This document shows, piece after piece, positions 22,684 to 33,860 of a stretch of DNA of 64,000 nt. The position numbers and the translations under genes are program-made. The stretch's first letter is position 1. Each line of letters begins with the position of its first letter. The stretch is taken from positions 662,933,591 to 662,997,590 of the forward strand of contig OY856409.1 in the NCBI GenBank assembly GCA_963693085.1. Direction: 5' to 3'. The DNA is from Alisma plantago-aquatica (Eukaryota; Streptophyta; Magnoliopsida; Alismatales; Alismataceae). The notes below the pieces were generated by a model. It made no database searches. It saw only the letters and a list, made by a program, of their open reading frames with translations, and was not told where the DNA came from.

Positions 22684-24551
22684 ATAGTATGATGACTAGT
22701 GTGGTCTCATGAATGGCAAGTGAATAGTACCATGTGATGATGAGATGAGAAATTATGTTTCACACATTTTATATCTTTTAAAAGTTGTGATATTTATAGC
22801 TTGATAGAAGTGAATTAGGGTTTGTATGTCCACTTGTTTGATGTAGCCTTAATTCACCAAATTGGCATAACTAATCAAGTGCAACTCTAATCATGTAGTG
22901 CCATGTGCCGTAGATCCATCTTCAGTGTCAGAACTTGCTGGATGGTGAAATGAGTATTCCTAAGGGAAACTTGTAGTGCATACTATTGAGTATGTGGTGG
23001 TGGCAGGTTGAGGATATATCCTTATCATCCACAATGCAGATTGTGGAGGATGGCTATGGTCATGCCTCATACATCAGATGTGATTGAGAATGGATGTGGT
23101 TGTGTCTCGGTATTTATAACATGATGTGATTAGAGGACAACTACGGTTGTACCTCAGTGATTGGGTTTGAATACCCTAGATGCTAGCGTGGTGACTTGTA
23201 CCAAGGTGGGCTAGTTACATGACTATATGTCATTTTGGTGGAAACTTTGACTGATATGTCACTGCCTTTTTACTCATACTAACTGACGGGAAGAGATCTT
23301 ATGATACTGGCACTCCTGGATCTTGTACTGAACCAAATAGCCCTTCACAGGGGTCGATTGGACTTTGAATGGTACAATTCAAATTCCCTAGGGCTTAATA
23401 AAAGATGTAATACATATGTGTGGCATATTTGTATAGGGTTATACCCGACGTTTCTAATTGGATGATAACCCTTGTTTGCTATCTTTACATAAAGATGATT
23501 CTTAGTGCAATTAAGATATAGTAGATATACTTAGGTTGTGGATATTCTTAAGATTGTAGATGTGTACATACAGTAGCCATGATTATGTTGATAACTATAC
23601 TGCTACTGCTGATTATAATCATGATGCTAGATATTTCATGTTGTCAGTTATGTTTAGCATGCTAGCCATGCATTTATAACTAGAGATGCATATACTGCTA
23701 ATCATGCTTATCCAGATAGTTGTTCTTATGTTGTTTGATCTTCTTATGATGTTGATATGTTCAACCAATTAGAAATGTTAATGTTGTTAGCTATGCTTAT
23801 GTGGCTAGACTTATTAATAATGATAGAGATTCTATGTTACTAGACTTGCTCATGATGCTAGATATGCATATGCTACTAAATTGCTTATATTGTCAACAAG
23901 ATAAAGGATGATAGTCTGGCTAATGATGTTAGTTATTATCTGCTCCTTTATGTATGTTGTTAATCATCAGAACTGTTGGGCTTGTATGTTATATCTGATT
24001 AAACTGCTTAACTATTTAATTACTTAAAAATGTTGTAATCAATAAATATTACTGGAGGTTATATCTCTTGTTGGGACATGGGTCTCACCCTTGTGGTTCG
24101 CCACATTTTTTTAGGTAATCGAAAGTGACAAAAACAAACATGTGGCAGCAAAGAGGAGATATAGTAATGAATCTATGAGAAAGTTGATTAGATGTCTAGT
24201 GTGTCCTAGAGTCGTCCCTATACTCTCAGTTCCGGGTAGGAAAAGTTTGTATATGGTGTTTCAAACAAATCAAAATTTTGTTAGCATGTTAATGGTTATT
24301 TGTGTGACATATATGGATATTGTTCTCCTCTGTAAATATGTTGTGTCTAAGGCGATAGACCATTTTGTATCAAATTTTTGGCATAGTATGGATACAAGAA
24401 AGATGTTGGGCTCTTATGAAAATATTTTTGAGCAGGTGTTGATGTTGAAATCGGTTTTAATTTACCCATATTTTTGGTATGTGATTAATTAGTGATTGAT
24501 TGTGTTTTATGTTTTGAGTAATCTTGTTTAGTGTAATGGGTCCTCATAAGT

Positions 24552-24563
24552 TGGTATTAGAGC
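24552..24563 (+). promoter_or_regulatory. primer-binding site after LTR1
   Basis: TGGTATTAGAGC, one base off the initiator-Met consensus TGGTATCAGAGC, three bases after the LTR end. Confidence 0.8.
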
Positions 24564-25899
24564 TTTAGGTTCATTGAGTCTATAGGGACACTAGGACTTA
24601 GGACTAGGATGATGTCAAAATTAGGAATATGACATAAAAATATGGTGCATACTACCTAATCTCAATATTTGTGTGCCCTGGCAAGGTATTCAATTATTGA
24701 AGAACGATAAGTATGGAACTCTTAGATTGTTATCTTTCTGATTACATTGATCAAGTCATCATTTTGAGACAATCTAAAGAGCATAACGAATAAAAAATCA
24801 TGGTGTGAATATCTCAATCATACCTTGAAGAAGATGAGAATTGCATCATTATCTATCAAAACATGAATGTTTGGTAACTATAAGAGAAAGATAAAACACC
24901 ATGAAATCTAAATGAATACAAATAAGCAAAAGAGGAGTTCTTGAAGATGTGATTTAAAAAGAAAATAAAGTAAAAGATAGATAAGTCTATGCTTATAAAG
25001 TGATTCAAGGTGTGAAATCCACATAAGATGGAGAGAACTCCAATGATAAGTACAAAATGACAAGATAAATGAGAACAATGACAAAGGAATAAGGTGGAAT
25101 TTGAGTTAATATCAGACCAACCAATGTGTGTAAGAAAGTGTTAATGTAAAATAAGCATGGTGTTTGAAAGAAATTAAGGCAGATGATCCATGTTTAATGA
25201 AGAAAATGTGGAATATGATGATTTACCTATTGATAAGTGGTTGAAAAAAATATAATAAAATAAGAGAACATACCCAAGTGTGATAAATAGTCATCAAGGA
25301 AGGAGTAGTGAGATATATTAATCATGATTATTCCTATGCTAATGGAAAGGAACCCAAAATGAAAATGGTAAAATGATACATAAGAAGTTGTAACTTGCGT
25401 AATGAAAATAGAATTGGTTACCTTTTTGCTAGTGACCCTTGAACTATGTTGCTATGATGTGGGAAGTGTGTTTCTCTTTGTGTTTTTCCTTTCTAGGGAA
25501 AAACTTTCAAGTGTATCATTGCCACTTGGTATGTATGGATTCACTACAAACATGAGTGTGGATAGCTTATTATAGCATAAGGTTGCTTGGACCATGGTTC
25601 CAAGATCATAAAGTTTGTGATGAGTTTGCTTTTGAGCCTTCCAATATTTAGGAAGACTCCTCTTATATTTCTTGATATTTTTTATGTTGGTAAAAGTGGA
25701 TGAGATAATGATGTGACTTCCTTATAGAACATGAGGTGGATACCAAGGTAATGAATCCTAGTATCCAAGATGTATCAACAGTATGAGAAATATGTGAAGG
25801 TTGGAGATGTTTTTTAAAAGAACATTCCAAGTATTCATCTCCCACAGAGAGAGAGAGAGAGTTGATGATGATCCTATAAATGTTGTTTGGAAGGAAAAA

Positions 25900-26160
25900 T
25901 AAAAGTGATTATATAATGTTGTGTATGGTTCAGTGATAGATGGGCAAGACCACTATCAAGGATAGATGGTTGTTGGTCAATAGATATGTGATACTGTGTT
26001 CCTTTAAGATAAACATGTGATCAAATACCAATGCATAAGAGTTAGATTGGATGACATAATTCACATGACCATGATGATTTTAGAGTTATGTCCTTTAGAC
26101 TAACCAATGTGCAAATAGAATTTATGAAAAGGAGGAATAGAGTGTTCCAGTCATGTTATA
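25900..26160 (+). pseudogene. gypsy RT relic in internal domain 1
   Basis: Across frameshifts the translation gives YQCIRVRLDDI (family YHQIRVxExDI) near 26026-26055, then a DHDDF stretch (family GHYEF), VMSFRLTN (family VMPFGLTN) near 26085-26107 and FMKRRNRVFQ (family FMxLMNRVFQ) near 26121-26150. Upstream a C-S-F-K-I-N-M run matches VFSKIDL, with the catalytic Asp replaced by Asn. This is a Ty3/gypsy reverse transcriptase fossil, far beyond function. Confidence 0.7.
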
Positions 26161-29100
26161 CAAGTTATATCAAGCTTTGAATGATGACATGTCAAAGTAT
26201 TTCAAATATGGTCTAAAATATGATCAATATTTCGTCAAAAACCTTAGGGTTGCCGAAGCAGCAATAACTATGAGACAAGTTGAACAAGAGTGAGATGGGA
26301 TTGATTAAATGTCTTTATGGGATGATGATATGACTTCTAATTAGGTTGTGTAAGTCCTAGTAAGGTGAAGATAGTGTTGTTGTTTCACTCCTAACAAGGT
26401 TGACTAGGAATGATGTTTCCTTGTATGGAATGATAGGTGCTAGTGTCATCATTTCTTTTGATGTTGAAAAAGATTTGACAAGTGTTCCAGTGTTAGTATA
26501 TCTAGAAGAAAAAAAGGATAGATACATCACATTTTTTTATGCTTCAAGGAATGGTATGGGACACATGCCATGATTGGTAAAAATCTATCAAGTATGACTT
26601 TAGATTAATATGTTGACACAATAGATATAATTTCAGGATGATAGCTATAATTTAAAGTTTAAAAGTTACTATTAGATTTGTACAGGTGGCACAACAAGTT
26701 TCTATGTTCCATATTTGCAAATGTCTTCTTATGTGGGGGTTTTGTGCTGACCCAAGATGAGATATGTATGAATGATGTGACATCACCATGATATGAAACT
26801 ACCATATGAAGGTAATATGATGAGGTGCAAAGGAGGTACCCATCTTTGTTTACCTTGGATTTCAGGGGTGAAATCCATGTTAGCGGTTCATAGTTGTAAG
26901 GCCCCTAAACTTGCTTAATGAGTTGAATAAGCTTAATTATCATAATTGAATTCTTATAACACTAATATAACCTTGTGATATGTTTTGAAATCATAATACA
27001 ATCTTAAGTTTCAAATTTGGCCCAACTTGGACACTGTTCGAGCAAGTTGTGCAATTTTATGCACATTTTGGACTTTTCTACAATTTACCCAATTGAGAGG
27101 TTTTCTTTGAAATTTATCAATTGCATTATGTTCCTTGGATATTATATCATAATTGTAGAGCTTTTTGATCCATGGGGAACCTATTTAATCCTTAGTTTGC
27201 AGGTGTTTTCTCTAAGGGTATTTTAGGGTTTACCCCTTCATGGATGAGATACCTTTAGTAGCTATCAACTAATGAATTATTTGTTTTTCTTGGAAATTCA
27301 AGACACGAGGGATAAGCATGTCTCTATTCATAATGGGGGAGATTCTTGTGTGTGTGTTTTTATATTATTAATAGTTTAAGGCCATGGACACTTGGAAAGA
27401 TACTGGACTTCAACTTTTTCTTTTTCTTTATCTTAAAGTTTTGTATAATTATCCCTAAGCACCAAATCGAGCCATTTTATCTCCACCAATTCCCTCCTCA
27501 TTCTACCTCTATGTTGCTGTGAATTTCCTATCCAAGGAATAAGAAATAGGGGATCTTCTTGGAAAAGGAATCTAGGGTTGCAATTGACTTCCTTTTAGGG
27601 TTCGAAAAGCTTCCTTCTAGTGATCTTGACCTAAAAGAGTAAGAATCCTCTTCTTTCCTCCATTTATTTATTTGTAATCCTTACTCCTACCTTTCCCCAG
27701 GTTGGAACCTTGCTGTTACATGGTAAAAAGTGCTCCAAAACTCTAAAACCCTACCTTTCTTGCTCCTTATGCTTGGGGTTTGCTCATTTGATGAAGAAAG
27801 GTGCTAGATGGATGAGTTCAAAGATTATGCTTGGATTTCCTACCCTACATGCTCGTGTTTTCTTCTGTTTGGGATTTTGTCTTATAATTAGAGGAAAGTT
27901 TTAAAACTTGCTCCACGTTTATATCTTACCATAATCTTTCTAGATAATGTTCTTGCTTGAAAATGATGATCCATACACTAAAAAGCTATGCTTGACTTGG
28001 ATTTTGATTTTTATAATATTCCCTATTCTGATTTTAGTTATATATAAACATGTGATCATGTTTACATTATTCCTAAGGTATAATATGACTTGGATCAGGT
28101 TAGTTTGACAACCTATGGTGCTAAGAACCTATCAACCAACGGTCAATTTTATGGTTTTAAATTGATTTCTTTTATAAACCCATGACCTGGTGATGGTACC
28201 ATTGCAACAACCCTATGGTGTTGTCTTCATGACAACTGATGGTTAGGATGAAAGGTGTCAGATGATGGTGACAACCTATGGTCACCCCATTAGGTTAGGT
28301 TTTTTATCAATTATAAGTTTAATGATCAACCATTAAGTACCCTAATAATGTTATCAATCAATAATGACATTAGCTTAATATTTGATGTTGATTAATGAAT
28401 ATAGTACATATATAACAACCTATGGTGACTTAATGGTCACTAATGATGGTGGATCAGATCTCCAAAACCTATTCTGAGTCAATCATATAGTTGTAGTATC
28501 AATTAAGACTACCTATACTATAATTGAAGGTTTTAACATATGAACTTGACCCAATGGTCAAGATATAATGTTTATTCCTCCAATAAAGTGGAATGATGGC
28601 TAATGTAATATGTTGGTCCTAATGATGTGATTTATATGGTTTCTTTTATATTATCAACTTAATGAGCTTACTTGTTGATAATGGATGGCTTGTTTTAACT
28701 AAACAGGAAATTGTGGGTTTACCCTACTCTCAATGGAACTTTTTGTGTTGTTAATTAAGGGTTGTCTAGGGTTAGATGGTGACTCTTTCTAGAGAACAAA
28801 TAAAGGACTTTATAGGTGGTTTATCCAAGGTGTTTACTTATGTAAACAACCAATGGTCTTACCTTTTAAACATCCAATGGTTCTAGGTGACATTGTGGTA
28901 TGGTGATATTGGTTGAATGATGATGAAACAAATGGAGGGTTACCCTTAATAAGGTAGTCTTACCTATTCACTCATATGAATAGAAGGGATAATAACCATA
29001 TTGTGTTGAGATGTAACCCTAATGAGGTATATCTTGATATACCTAGCTTTAATATAACTAAATGATGGTAATTGGGTATGAATAGTCCTTGAATGACTAA

Positions 29101-29692
29101 TACAATCATGGAGTACTCTGTTACTATTGTTGAAACCATAGTATGCTATAACCTGATGGTTACACCTTAATTTATGTGTGGGGTCATACTTGATAATAGT
29201 ATGGAATGTGATGGTGATGCTTCACCTTATGCATCCATGATCCAATGGGGATGTCGTGAGTTAAGGTTTGGGTATAAGTGTTGATTAGTAATATTGATAT
29301 AATTTATCATGTTGAACCTAACTCGAATGCAAATAGATAAAGATGAGTATTCATGTTTAACATTCTTATATGATGGAATGATGGCGGAATAACCTCCTTA
29401 ACATGATCATAACCTTAATGTGTTAATTGGTGGTTATCATAGCCACATAGTTGATACTTTTTTATGCTAAACATGTGCATTATGAATATGATGAGTGTTA
29501 ATCATATCTAGATTCCTTGCATGTTGATGTAATAAAGGAATGTTATTAATGTTAATATAACCCTACTATGATTGTTTATGAATATCTCCTAGCTCATTAA
29601 TGCAATATTGTGTTGATCTGGTGTATTATATGTAAGTGATGTTGTTGAGCCTTGTTATAAGGTATGGAAAGATAATGACGATCTTGCAAGGA

Positions 29693-29926
29693 ATAATATG
29701 ATGGTCTTAATGACCTTTGGGCATGGTTGAAGCCTGAATGAGGTGTAATCCTCTTATGTTGATAAGGGTTGATACCCTGTGATATTTTGAAAAGGATTTA
29801 TATCCAGTGATAGTATGATGGTCTTAATGACCTTTGGGAAAGGTTGAGTCCTAAAAGAGGTGTAATCCTCTTATGTTAATAAGGGTTGATACCTTGTGAT
29901 ATTGTGAAAAGGATTTATATCTTATG
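29693..29926 (+). repeat. 117-bp minisatellite in LTR2 (2 copies plus start of a third)
   Basis: Units start at 29693 (ataatatg variant) and 29810, with a partial start at 29927. Confidence 0.85.
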
Positions 29927-30047
29927 ATAGTATGATGACTAGTGTGGTCTCATGAATGGAAAGTGAATAGTACCATGTGATGATGAGATGAAAAATTATG
30001 TTTCACACGTTTTATATCTTTTAAAATTTGTGATATATATATATATA

Positions 30048-30440
30048 GAGTCAGGCTAGAATACACTCGAGTGTACGGATCGCATGAATACACTCAAGTG
30101 TGTTTGTATATCAAGACTATTTTTTGCAAAATGTAAACCATTGATCTTCAACTTCATACTATAACTAGGCTACATACAAATTTTGAGCCCATTTGGATGA
30201 GTGTAAGTCACTCATCCAAGGACAACAAAATCGACCCGCGAAACTAATTTGAAATGCATAATTTTTGCGGTCTTCATAACATGAGATAAACATATCCAAA
30301 TGTGCTCAAATTCTGCGTATGAGTTGTTCACGAGATGTTTAAGAAGATCAACGGATTAGATTTTCAAAAAAAATATTGCATCATGAAAAACTACTTGAGT
30401 GTATTCCGTTCCGGATACACTCGAGTGTATTCTAGCCTGA

Positions 30441-30443
<3 letters not shown>
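30048..30443. mobile_element. MITE-like element, 28-bp perfect terminal inverted repeats
   Basis: 396 bp present in LTR2 only. Positions 30048-30075 (beginning GAGTCAGGCTAGAATACACT) are the exact reverse complement of 30416-30443. A second inverted pair lies just inside: aatacactcaagt near 30087 and acttgagtgtatt near 30393. The interior has no coding capacity. The other LTRs read ..gatatttata(tg)cttg.. at this place, so the empty site is known. It is flanked by (TA)n on the left and (TC)n(TA)n on the right, so the target duplication, perhaps TA, cannot be resolved. Superfamily not assigned. Confidence 0.75.

Positions 30444-30511
<68 letters not shown>
30441..30511. repeat. compound microsatellite (TC)n(TA)n
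   Basis: A run of CT repeats to about 30466, then AT repeats to about 30511, directly at the right end of the MITE and absent from the other LTRs. Confidence 0.9.
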
Positions 30512-30514
<3 letters not shown>

Positions 30515-32240
30515 TAGATGTGAATTAGGGTTTGTATGTCCACTTGTTTAATGTAGCCTTAATTCACCCAATTGGCATAACTAATCAAGTGCAACTCTAA
30601 TCATGTAGTGTCATGTACCGTAGAGCCATCTTCAGTGTCAGAACTTGCTGGATGGTGAAATGAGTATTCCTAAGGGAAATTCAGAGCGCATACTGTTGAG
30701 TATGTGGGGGTGGCAGGTTGAGGATCTGCATTGTGGAGGATGGCTATTTTCATACCTCATACATCTGACGAGATTGAGAATGACTATGGTTGTGTCTTGG
30801 TGATGATAACATGATGTAATTAGAGGACAACTGTGGTTGTACCTTAGTGATTGGATTAGAATACCCTAGATGCTAGCGCCGTGACCTACACCAAGGTGGG
30901 ATAGTTATTGGACTATATGTCACTGTGGTGGCAGCTTTGACTGATATGTCACTGCCTTTTTACTCATACTGATCGAGGGGAAGTGATCTTAGGATACCAG
31001 CACTCCTAGATCTTGTATGAAACTGAATATTCCTTCACAAGGGTCGGTTGGACTTTGAATGGTACGATTCAAATTCCCCAGGGCTTAATAAAAGATGTAA
31101 TACATCCATGTAGCATATTTGTTTAGGGTTAAACATGACGTTTCACATTGGATGATAACCCTTGTTTGTTATCTTTACATAAAGATGATTCTTAGTGCAA
31201 TTAAGATATAGTATATATACTTAGGTTTGGGATATGCTTAAGATTGTAGATGCATACATACAATAGCCATGATTATGTTGATAACTATACCGCTACTACT
31301 GATTATAATCATGATGATAGCTATCTCATGTTGTTAGTTATGTTTAGCATGCTAGCCATGTCTTTGTAACTAGAGATGCATATACTGCTAATCATGCTTA
31401 TCCAGATAGTTGTCCTTATGTTGTTAGCTCTTCTTATGATGTTGATATGTTCAACCAATTAGACATGCTCATGTTGTTAGCTATGCTTATGTGGCTAGAC
31501 TTATTCATAATGATAGAGATTCTATGTTACTAGACTTGCTCATGATGCTAGATATTCATATGCTACTAAATTGCTTATATTATCAACAAGATAAAGGATG
31601 ATAGTCTAGAAAATGATGATAGTTATTATCTGCTCCTTTAGGTATTTTGTTAATCATCAAACTGTTGAACTTATTTGTTATATCTGATTAAACTACTTAA
31701 CTGTTAAATTACCTAAAAATGTTGTAATCAATAAACGTTGCTGGAGGTTATATCTCTTGCTGGGACATGGGTCTCACCCTTGTGGTTCACCACATTTTTT
31801 TTTGTAATCAAAAGTGATGAAAACAAACCTTTGGCAGCAAAGAGGAGCTATAGTAATGAATCTGTGAGAAAGTTGATTAGATGTCTACTGTGTCCTAGAT
31901 TCATCCCTGTACTCTCAGGTCTGGGCAGGAAAAGTTTGTATATGGTGTTTCAAATGAATCAGAATTTTGTTAGCATGTTAATGCTTGTTTGTTGACATAT
32001 ATGAATATTGTTCTCCTGTGTATATATGTTGTGGCTAAGGCGATATACCAATTTGTATCAAATTATTGGCATAGTATGGATACAAGAAAGATGTTTGGCT
32101 CTTATGCAAATGTTTTTGAGTGGGTGTTGATGTTGAAATCGGTTTTAATTTACCCATTTTTTTGGGTATGTGATTAATTAGTGATTTATTATGCTTTATG
32201 TTTTGAGTAATCTCATTTAGTGTAACGGGTCCTCACAAGT

Positions 32241-32252
32241 TGGTATCAGAGC
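32241..32252 (+). promoter_or_regulatory. primer-binding site after LTR2
   Basis: TGGTATCAGAGC, an exact initiator-Met tRNA match, three bases after the LTR end. Confidence 0.85.
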
Positions 32253-33599
32253 TTTAGGTTCACTGAGTCTACAGGGACATTAGGACTTAGGACTAGGATG
32301 ATGTCAAAATTAGTAATATGACATAAAAATATGGTGCAAACTACCTAATCTCAGTATTTGGGTGGCCTGGCCATGTATTCATTTATTGAAGAACAGTAAG
32401 TATGGAACTCTTAGATTGTTATCTTCCTGATTACTCTGATCAAGTAGTCATTTTGAGACAATCTAAAGAGAATAACGAATAAGAAATCATGGTGTGAATA
32501 TCTCAATCCTACCTTAAAGAAGATGAGAATTGCATCATTATCTATCAAAACTTGAATGCTTGGTAACTATAAGAGAAATATACAACACCATGAAATCTAA
32601 ATTTGAATACAAATAAGAAAAAGAGGAGTTATGGAAGATGTGATTCAAGAAGATAATAAAGTAAAAGAGAGATACATCTATGCTTATATAGTGATTGAAG
32701 GTGTGAAATCCACATAAGATGGAGAGTACTCCAATGATAAGTATAAAGTGGGAAGATAAATGAGAACAATGACAAAGGAATAAAGTGGAACCTAAGTTAA
32801 TCTCAAACCAACCTATGTGTGTAAGAAAGTGTTTATGTAAAATAATCATGGCATTTGAAAGAAATTAAGGCAGATGATCCATGTTTAATGAAGAAAATTT
32901 GGAATATGATGATTTACCTATTGATAAGTGGTTGAAAAAACATAATAAAATAAGAGAACATACCTAAGTGTGATAAATAGTCATCAAGGAAGGAGTAATG
33001 AGATATATTAATCATGATGATTCCTATGCTAATGCCAAGGAACCCAAAATGAAAAGGGTAAAATGATACATAAGAAGTTGTAACTTGCATAATGAAAATA
33101 GAATTGGTTACCTTTTTGCTAATGACCCTTGAACAATGTCGCAATGATGTGGGAAATGTGTTTCCCTTTGTGTCTTTCCTTTCTAGGGCACAAATTTCAA
33201 GTGGACCATTTCTACTTGGTACGTATGGATTCACTACAAACATGTGGGTGGATAGCTTATTATAGCATAAGGTTGCTTGGACTATGGTTCTAAGATCATA
33301 AAGTTTGTGATGAGTTTTCTTTTGAGCTTTCCAATAATTAGGAAGACTCCTCTTATGTTTCTTGATATTTGTTATGTAGGTAAAAGTGGATGAGATAATG
33401 ATGTGTGTTCCTTATAGCACATGAGGTGGATACCAAGGTAATGAATCATAGTATCCAAGATGTATGAACAATATGAGAAATATGTGAAGGTTGGAGATGT
33501 TTATTAAATGAACATTCCAAGTATTCCTCTCCCATAGAGAGTGAGAGAGAGAGTTGATGATGATGATCCTATAAATGTTGTTTGGAAGGAAAAACAAAA

Positions 33600-33860
33600 G
33601 TGATTCTATAAAGTTGTGTATGGTTCAGTGATAGTTGGGAAAGACCACTATCAAGGATAGATGGCTGTGGTTCAATAGATATGTGATACTATGATCCTTT
33701 AAGATAAACCTATGATCAAATAGCAATGCATAAGAGTTAGATTGGATGACATAATTCACATGACCATGATGAGTTTAGAGTTATGTCATTTAGACTAACC
33801 AATGTACAAATAGAATTTATGAATAGGAGGAATAGAGTGTTCCAGTCATGTCATACAAGT
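33600..33860 (+). pseudogene. gypsy RT relic in internal domain 2
   Basis: The best preserved of the three: HDEFRVMSFRLTN then FMNRRNRVFQ in one frame at about 33764-33845, closer to the family's GHYEFxVMPFGLTN...LMNRVFQ than domain 1. Upstream words are shifted as in the other copies. Confidence 0.7.

Larger units (their letters stand above)
20104..24548 (+). repeat. LARD LTR1 (4445 bp)
   Basis: Starts TGTAAGACCCC and ends ..GGGTCCTCATA, where the terminal CA has become TA. It is shorter than the others mainly because of a deletion of about 0.46-0.48 kb near 20650. It contains two 117-bp minisatellite copies and a 222-bp tract nearly identical to LTR4. Confidence 0.85.
24549..26894 (+). mobile_element. 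LARD internal domain 1 (2346 bp)
   Basis: Opens with the primer-binding site and then holds about 2.3 kb without any ORF of note. A decayed gypsy RT stretch lies at about 25900-26160. It ends with short G-rich runs (ttcaggggtgaaatcc and following) before the TG of LTR2, where a polypurine tract would be expected. Confidence 0.75.
26895..32237 (+). repeat. LARD LTR2 (5343 bp, carries a MITE)
   Basis: Starts TGTAAGGCCCC and ends GGGTCCTCACA. Contains the MITE-like insertion plus microsatellite at 30048-30511 and a private deletion of about 45 bp near 28508. Without the MITE and microsatellite its length is close to LTR3. Confidence 0.85.

Noticed and set aside
24142..24492. 116-residue ORF near the end of LTR1, with similar frames near 31738, 39261 and 46594
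   Set aside because: It lies inside the LTR and recurs only because the LTR is repeated. LTR2 has a frameshift, LTR3 and LTR4 have stops in the same frame, and no protein family resemblance is seen.
30335..30517. 60-residue ORF ending in Ser-Leu and Ile-Tyr repeats
   Set aside because: It is the translation of the MITE end and the (TC)n(TA)n microsatellite.
32538..33243. Minus-strand ORFs in the internal domains (also 39865-40410)
   Set aside because: Leu/Ile/Phe/Tyr-rich translations of AT-rich sequence, antisense to the gypsy RT relic direction and not kept intact in all three domains.
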